36,691 nt of DNA from Richelia sp. CSU_2_1. GTDB lineage: Bacteria > Cyanobacteriota > Cyanobacteriia > Cyanobacteriales > Microcoleaceae. The first letter of the stretch is position 1; each line of letters starts with the position of its first letter. A model generated the notes under the pieces. The model was not told the DNA's origin. It saw only the letters and a program-made list of their open reading frames with translations, and did no database searches. Below, in pieces: positions 32,430 to 36,691 of the stretch. A program made the position numbers and the translations under genes. The DNA is taken from positions 1 to 36,691 of the forward strand of contig JAAUPF010000053.1 of NCBI GenBank assembly GCA_012034575.1. Reading direction: 5' to 3'.

Positions 32430-32802
32430 TGCTTTAACCTCCCCTGAGAATAGCTTTTTCTATGTACCTTATAGTGTAACCTTAAGTTTTGCGCTTGTTC
32501 AGTGCCTAAAGTAGCAGATCTTGTGTGATATTTTGCTGTCTTTTAAGTGATGGCAATTACAGAGGGATGCGATCGCCCTGAATAACCAGTAAAACATAAT
32601 TAGTAAAAGTTAAGTGACAAATTAGCATAAAAAATAGATAATAGACTTTTTCAGGTGAGTGAGGTAAAGCTTGGGAATTGGGAATTGGGAATTGGGAATT
32701 GGGAATTGGGAATTGATAATTTGTCAACTATCAACTGTCAACTGTCAACTGTCAACTGTCAACTATCAACTGTCAACTATCAACTATCAACTATCAATTG
32801 TG
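32430..32802. other. Divergent intergenic region with repeat arrays
   Basis: No gene in the first 240 bases, which are AT-rich. The right part consists of GGGAATT units (32671-32716) followed by TCAACTA/TCAACTG units (32724-32800). These read in frame into the SGNH hydrolase gene and would falsely extend it. Confidence 0.65.
32671..32800. repeat. Heptanucleotide tandem arrays (GGGAATT then TCAACTG/TCAACTA)
   Basis: About six units of TTGGGAA, then about eleven units of TCAACTG or TCAACTA, ending 2-3 bases before the preferred start of the hydrolase. Confidence 0.92.
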
Positions 32803-33657
32803 ATGTCTGGAAATTCGCGATCGCCCCGTCCCCAACCGCCCCTCAAGCGAGTTTTAATCAAACTTGCGCTGGCAGTAATTGTAGCTTTTGTAATTATTAA
32901 CATTCCTCATTCCATCCTCCCAATGTTTCAAGGATCTGTATCTCAAGCAACGCCACCGCCGGCAATCCAAAATGTGCTCGGTGGCAAGCGGAGAATTGTT
33001 ACTGTCGGCGACAGCATTACAGAGGCGGGCAAATATCCGGGAGGTTATGTTTGGCTGCTGCAACGCTATCTGACTTTACTTTATCCCGATCGCAAAGTTG
33101 AAATCGTCAATGCGGGAATTTCCGGCAATAAGGCGAAGGATATGCAAGCTCGATTTCAAAAAGATGCGATCGACAAACAGCCGGATTTAATTACAATTAA
33201 TGTCGGAGTCAACGATGTTTGGCACGCTTTCTTTGACTTCCAAAAAAGCCAGTTTCACCCCCAGGGAAATTTGCCCTCGGGCGCACCTTTGGCAGAATAT
33301 CAGGAGAAATTAACTCAAATGGTGCAGGCAGCGCAAGCAGCAGGAATTCGAGTCGCACTGCTTTCTCCAACTCCGATTCGAGAGGTTTTAGACGGGCCAG
33401 AAAACAAGCGCTTGCAAGATTATATTGCGGCGATGCGGGAGATAGCGAAGCAAAATAAATGTTTGTTTATCGATCTTAACGCGCCATTTCGGGAAGTAAT
33501 CGGTTCCTTTCAAAGGCACGCGGGAAAAACTCTGAATTTGTTGGCGGCGGATGGCGTTCATCCGAATCCGGCGGGCAATCGAATTATTGCTTTTACTGTG
33601 TTGCGCGGCTTGGGTGTGCCGGTGAAGGATATTGAGAATTTGGAGGTGAAGAATTAA
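32803..33657 (+). CDS. SGNH/GDSL-family hydrolase, membrane anchored
   Basis: The 284-residue product is a GDSL esterase-type enzyme. Block I is GDSITEAG (catalytic Ser), block II the glycine in NAGISGNKA, block III INVGVNDVW (Asn) and block V DGVHPNPAG (Asp and His). A single hydrophobic segment, LIKLALAVIVAFVIINI (about residues 18-34), precedes the domain and should anchor it on the periplasmic side or be cleaved. The substrate is unknown; acyl or acetyl ester hydrolysis is typical. The ATG after the repeat arrays (MSGNSRSPRPQPP) was chosen because the longer frame is a translation of repeats. A perfect inverted repeat terminator follows. Confidence 0.9.
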   Translation: MSGNSRSPRPQPPLKRVLIKLALAVIVAFVIINIPHSILPMFQGSVSQATPPPAIQNVLGGKRRIVTVGDSITEAGKYPGGYVWLLQRYLTLLYPDRKVEIVNAGISGNKAKDMQARFQKDAIDKQPDLITINVGVNDVWHAFFDFQKSQFHPQGNLPSGAPLAEYQEKLTQMVQAAQAAGIRVALLSPTPIREVLDGPENKRLQDYIAAMREIAKQNKCLFIDLNAPFREVIGSFQRHAGKTLNLLAADGVHPNPAGNRIIAFTVLRGLGVPVKDIENLEVKN

Positions 33658-33693
33658 GGTTTGTGCGAATTTGTCTATCTGAAATGGAACTAT

Positions 33694-33733
33694 AAAAATA
33701 TAGAGACACGATCGCCCGCGTCTCTATATTTTT
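33694..33733. terminator. Bidirectional intrinsic terminator
   Basis: AAAAATATAGAGAC and GTCTCTATATTTTT are perfect 14-base reverse complements around a 12-base loop. With A-runs on one side and T-runs on the other, it should work for both the hydrolase (+) and the shell-protein gene (-) that converge here. Confidence 0.85.
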
Positions 33734-33774
33734 AAATGTTCAAATTTAATGCCAAAGTTTCGATAAAACTTTGA

Positions 33775-34083
33775 CTACATTCGGAATTGTTCGACTTCAG
33801 GAGTATAGCCGATCGGCAAAACGTAATCGAGATTCTCGTGCGGACGAGCAATAATATGATACGATAGCAGTTTTCCGCCATCGACCTTTTTAACTGATTC
33901 AATTCCGGCAGCAACGGCTGCTTGCACTTCAGAAATATCTCCTCGAACTATAACTGTCCAGTAGGCGCGGGTTATTTTTTCATAGCGAACTAAAGTAACT
34001 CGTGCTGCTTTCACCATTGAGTCTGCAACTTCTACGGCAGAGGGAAGTCCTAAGACTTCAACCATTCCAACTGCAACACCCAT
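33775..34083 (-). CDS. CcmK-type carboxysome shell protein (BMC domain)
   Basis: The 102-residue product is a single bacterial-microcompartment domain: [56 protein letters not shown]. By family knowledge it forms hexamers that tile the carboxysome facet, with a central pore for small metabolites. The pore loop, K-I-G-S-G in standard CcmK1/2, reads K36-I37-T38-R39-A40-Y41 here, and G33 is R33. The protein ends soon after VEQFRM, without the longer CcmK2 tail. No ccmLMN or rbc genes are near, so it is a satellite paralogue of the CcmK3-6 kind; which one cannot be decided here. It converges on the hydrolase across a shared terminator. Confidence 0.92.
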   Translation of the reverse strand: MGVAVGMVEVLGLPSAVEVADSMVKAARVTLVRYEKITRAYWTVIVRGDISEVQAAVAAGIESVKKVDGGKLLSYHIIARPHENLDYVLPIGYTPEVEQFRM

Positions 34084-34154
34084 TGCACCATTCTCCTAAA
34101 TTTCACGGGATATGCGCTCATTGTAGGTGAAATTGTTGCTGATTTTATATTAGA

Positions 34155-34190
34155 AGGCAGGAGGCTGGAGACAGGAGGCAGGAGGCAGTC
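34155..34190. repeat. Heptanucleotide tandem repeat (GGAGGCA)
   Basis: Degenerate 7-bp units GGAGGCT, GGAGACA, GGAGGCA, GGAGGCA between the DUF3067 gene and the ccmK-type gene. Confidence 0.7.
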
Positions 34191-34233
34191 ACAGCAATAT
34201 TTTTCAACCGCTGACTGAGGACTGATTACCAAT

Positions 34234-34551
34234 TTAAAACTCGTCTACCAGCCACTCTGAGGCCCTTTCGCCTAAATCCAGGGGAACGCTGACGGCCTTG
34301 CCCAAACGCGGGCGTTCCCGAGTAGTCGCGATAAACTCCCTCACCTGTTGGGCACTCCCCCAGCCGTTGAGGTAATTGGCCACTGCGTCCAAATGGTCGA
34401 AATAATCAGCCTCCGTCATCGGAAAAGATGCTTGCTCTAAATATTTCCACATCACTTGCACAAAAATCTTGCCCCGCGTCCGCCGCAATCTGATATCGTA
34501 AGATTTGCCCCATTTTTCCAGCAAGAGCTGGTGTAAATCCTTGCCCGTCAT
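34234..34551 (-). CDS. DUF3067 family protein
   Basis: The 105-residue product matches DUF3067, a small family found in cyanobacteria and chloroplast-bearing organisms: MTGKDLHQLLLEKWGKSYD at the start, KIFVQVMWKYLEQASFP in the middle, and LNGWGSAQQVREFI toward the C-terminus. Function is unknown. The protein is soluble, without catalytic motifs that I recognise. It is transcribed toward the ccmK-type gene and divergent from petC across 215 bases that should hold both promoters, though none is clear. Confidence 0.85.
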   Translation of the reverse strand: MTGKDLHQLLLEKWGKSYDIRLRRTRGKIFVQVMWKYLEQASFPMTEADYFDHLDAVANYLNGWGSAQQVREFIATTRERPRLGKAVSVPLDLGERASEWLVDEF

Positions 34552-34766
34552 AGTTTTAAGTTAATTTGCTAAACGATAAAGAAATAGAAAGTTCAAAAAA
34601 TGTAATAATACTCTAATAAAGGCTGGAAGGTGCATTATTCAAAGGAATTTTCGCAGTCTAAGTCTTCGCAGTGCCGAGAAAGTGCGATCGTTCCCTTTGT
34701 CTGCACGCCACAGATTCACAGCTACAGCTAACAAACACACGTAACTTAACAGCGTAAAGGCAGGTC

Positions 34767-35309
34767 ATGGCTCAATCTTCTGCTGGAAATCAAGATGTCC
34801 CCGATATGGGACGCCGCCAATTTATGAATTTGCTGACGTTCGGTACTGTCACAGGGGTGGCACTGGGCGCACTGTATCCTGTTGTCAGGTATTTTGTACC
34901 TCCATCGAGCGGCGGAGCTGGTGGCGGGGTAATTGCTAAGGATGCTCTGGGCAATGACATTGTAGTCAGCAACTACTTGGCTTCGCACCCTGCGGGCGAT
35001 CGAACCTTAGCTCAAGGTCTCAAAGGCGACCCCACTTATATTGTGGTGGAAAAAGACCAAACTATTGCTAACTACGGCATCAATGCAGTTTGCACTCACT
35101 TGGGCTGCGTCGTGCCTTGGAATAACAGCGAAAACAAATTTATCTGTCCGTGCCACGGTTCTCAATACAACAATGAGGGTAAAGTGGTTCGCGGCCCGGC
35201 ACCTTTGTCTCTGGCCCTGGCCCACGCCACTGTCGCAGATGACAAGCTGAGTTTGACACCTTGGACGGAAACAGATTTTCGCACCGGCGAAGCACCTTGG
35301 TGGTCCTAA
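34767..35309 (+). CDS. petC: Cytochrome b6f Rieske iron-sulfur protein
   Basis: The 180-residue product is the Rieske subunit that passes electrons from plastoquinol to cytochrome f at the thylakoid membrane. A twin-arginine sequence, [20 protein letters not shown] (about 15-34), is the uncleaved membrane anchor. The 2Fe-2S cluster ligands are in CTHLGC and CPCHGS (about residues 109-114 and 127-132). A proline-rich ending (GEAPWWS) is usual for the family. It is followed 137 bases later by petA in the same direction, the common cyanobacterial petCA operon. Confidence 0.97.
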   Translation: MAQSSAGNQDVPDMGRRQFMNLLTFGTVTGVALGALYPVVRYFVPPSSGGAGGGVIAKDALGNDIVVSNYLASHPAGDRTLAQGLKGDPTYIVVEKDQTIANYGINAVCTHLGCVVPWNNSENKFICPCHGSQYNNEGKVVRGPAPLSLALAHATVADDKLSLTPWTETDFRTGEAPWWS

Positions 35310-35446
35310 AGAATTTTGGATTTTAGATTTTAGATTGGGGCAAATGGTGATTTTCACAGATGATAGCCTCCCTAAAGCAGTCTCAAAATCCGCAGCTACC
35401 AAATTCAAAATACAAAATTGTCTGACCTTTGAGATTGAATACTCTG

Positions 35447-36448
35447 ATGCCACAAACTAACTTACCTGCGATATTTCGCCGCAGTGCCGGGGCGATTGCG
35501 AAAACTGCCGCCAAAACTGCTTTAATTGCGATCGCAGCAGCAACTTTTTTCCTCTCTAGCGATATCGCACTGCCACAAGCTGCTTTTGCTTATCCTTTCT
35601 GGGCCCAGCAAACAGCACCGGCTACTCCCCGCGAAGCCACAGGCCGCATTGTTTGCGCTAACTGTCACTTAGGTGCAAAACCTACTGAAGTTGAAGTTCC
35701 GCAATCTGTTTTGCCTGACACGGTTTTTGAAGCTGTGGTCAAAGTTCCCTACGATACTAGCGTTCAACAAGTTGTCGGCGACGGCAGCAAAAGCGGTTTG
35801 AATGTCGGTGCTGTCGTGATGTTGCCCGAAGGTTTCAAGATTGCTCCCGAGGATAGAATTCCTGAAGAAATGAAGGAAAAAGTCGGCGATCTTTATTTCC
35901 AACCTTACAGTGAAACCCAAGAAAATATTGTTTTAGTGGGACCTGTGTCGGGAGATGAGCACAAAGAATTGGTATTCCCCGTTTTGTCTCCAAATCCGGC
36001 AACTGACAAGTCAGTTCACTTCGGCAAATACCTAATTTATGTGGGCGGCAATCGCGGTCGCGGTCAGGTTTATCCGACTGGTGAAAAGAGCAACAACACG
36101 GTTTATAATGCTTCGGCAGCCGGTACTATTTCTAAGATTGCCCCGCAAGAAGAAGGCGGTTATGCAGTTACGATTCAACCTGCAGAAGGTGCAGCAGTTG
36201 TCGATACGATTCCTGCCGGCCCGGAATTGGTTGTTTCTGAAGGAGAAACAGTGGCAGCCGGCGCTGCTTTGACGAACAATCCGAATGTGGGCGGTTTCGG
36301 TCAAAAAGATGTGGAAATCGTGCTGCAAAGTGCCGATCGCATTAAATGGTTGATGGCTTTCTTGGCTTTGACTATGTTGGCTCAAATCTTGCTGGTTCTG
36401 AAGAAAAAACAGGTCGAAAAAGTTCAAGCTGCGGAAATGAATTTCTAA
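35447..36448 (+). CDS. petA: Cytochrome f
   Basis: The 333-residue precursor has an N-terminal signal ([19 protein letters not shown] hydrophobic core) cleaved after AFA, so that the mature protein starts YPFWAQQ, whose Tyr amino group is the axial heme ligand. The c-type heme site is CANCH shortly after ([12 protein letters not shown]). A single C-terminal helix ([19 protein letters not shown]) anchors it, with [15 protein letters not shown] on the stroma/cytoplasm side. The ATG at 35447 was chosen; an in-frame TTG 18 bases upstream (35429) is also possible. It is cotranscribed with petC and followed by a clear terminator. Confidence 0.97.
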   Translation: MPQTNLPAIFRRSAGAIAKTAAKTALIAIAAATFFLSSDIALPQAAFAYPFWAQQTAPATPREATGRIVCANCHLGAKPTEVEVPQSVLPDTVFEAVVKVPYDTSVQQVVGDGSKSGLNVGAVVMLPEGFKIAPEDRIPEEMKEKVGDLYFQPYSETQENIVLVGPVSGDEHKELVFPVLSPNPATDKSVHFGKYLIYVGGNRGRGQVYPTGEKSNNTVYNASAAGTISKIAPQEEGGYAVTIQPAEGAAVVDTIPAGPELVVSEGETVAAGAALTNNPNVGGFGQKDVEIVLQSADRIKWLMAFLALTMLAQILLVLKKKQVEKVQAAEMNF

Positions 36449-36473
36449 GCTGGATTCGATCGAACTTTCAATT

Positions 36474-36508
36474 AGAAGCTCTTGTACGAATCAAGGGCTT
36501 CTTTTTTA
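36474..36508 (+). terminator. Intrinsic terminator of petA
   Basis: AGAAGCTCTTG pairs with CAAGGGCTTCT around a 7-base loop, followed by TTTTT. It lies 26 bases after the petA stop codon. Confidence 0.9.
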
Positions 36509-36510
36509 AT

Positions 36511-36660
36511 GGTAATCGGTAATCGGTAATCGGTAATCGGTAATTGGGAATTGGTAATTGGGAATTGGTAATTGGTAATTGGGAATTGGTAATTGGGAAT
36601 TGGTAATTGGTAATTGGGAATTGGTAATTGGTAATTGGATAATTGGGAATTGGGAATTGG
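36511..36660. repeat. Long heptanucleotide array (GGTAATC/GGTAATT/GGGAATT)
   Basis: About 21 tandem or near-tandem 7-bp units following the petA terminator, shifting from GGTAATC to GGTAATT and GGGAATT variants; CAACTGT units follow at 36665-36685. The window ends inside this repeat-rich flank. Confidence 0.92.
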
Positions 36661-36691
36661 TCTAACTGTCAACTGTCAACTGTCAAGCTAT

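Noticed and set aside
32671..32802. N-terminal extension of the SGNH hydrolase (GNWELGI and VNCQLST repeats)
   Set aside because: It is a translation of heptanucleotide arrays; the family-like protein starts at the ATG at 32803.
36511..36691. CRISPR array
   Set aside because: Units are 7 bp and contiguous, without unique spacers, and no cas genes are present.

Overview
The window looks like chromosomal DNA of a filamentous, Microcoleus/Oscillatoria-type cyanobacterium. Direct reasons: cytochrome b6f genes (petC, petA), a carboxysome shell gene (ccmK type), ictB, frequent GCGATCGC/CGATCG (HIP1-type) sites, and many tandem arrays with a 7-bp unit of the kind known as STRR repeats in filamentous cyanobacteria. 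The genus is inference; no rRNA, tRNA, CRISPR array or transposase gene was seen.

Layout. (A) 0.16-9.5 kb is a signalling block: a lone receiver translationally coupled to a receiver-PASx3-class III nucleotide cyclase on +, then four two-component genes on -: a receiver-kinase hybrid, a receiver-PAS-kinase, an Rcp1-like receiver and a large membrane kinase whose N-terminus is an ethylene-receptor-type domain lacking the copper-binding Cys. (B) 9.5-15.0 kb is gene-poor and accessory: two repeat proteins on - (RTX; pentapeptide+RTX), long intergenic stretches, palindromic repeats, and a decayed copy of the 3' end of the transketolase gene. (C) 15.0-24.2 kb: a Uma2-type nuclease gene lying between that tkt remnant and the intact tkt, then lysS, a GT10-like glycosyltransferase, a HaeIII-like cytosine methyltransferase, and folC. 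(D) 24.2-32.4 kb, almost all on -: ictB, a kinase-like protein without its phosphoacceptor His, a PlsC-like acyltransferase, an RNase II-type exonuclease with an apparent 3' frameshift, rpsR, rpmG, an RDD membrane protein and a small conserved protein whose C-terminus has been extended by a dispersed repeat. (E) 32.8-36.5 kb: an SGNH hydrolase, a CcmK-type shell protein with an unusual pore loop, a DUF3067 protein and petC-petA.

How the parts fit. Block A could form one or more phosphorelays feeding cAMP signalling; no DNA-binding output gene is present, so the endpoint is not visible. The rnb-rpsR-rpmG run is a translation/RNA-turnover cluster. CcmK and IctB both bear on inorganic carbon use, and petC-petA encode the Rieske protein and cytochrome f of the b6f complex. 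Heptanucleotide arrays sit directly against several start or stop codons (rpsR, rpmG, folC, lysS, the SGNH hydrolase, the kinase-like gene), so several automatic gene starts would be falsely extended through repeats; shorter starts were chosen here. Two 3'-end frameshifts (pentapeptide/RTX gene and RNase II gene) are each explained by loss of one base and could be real decay or sequence error.
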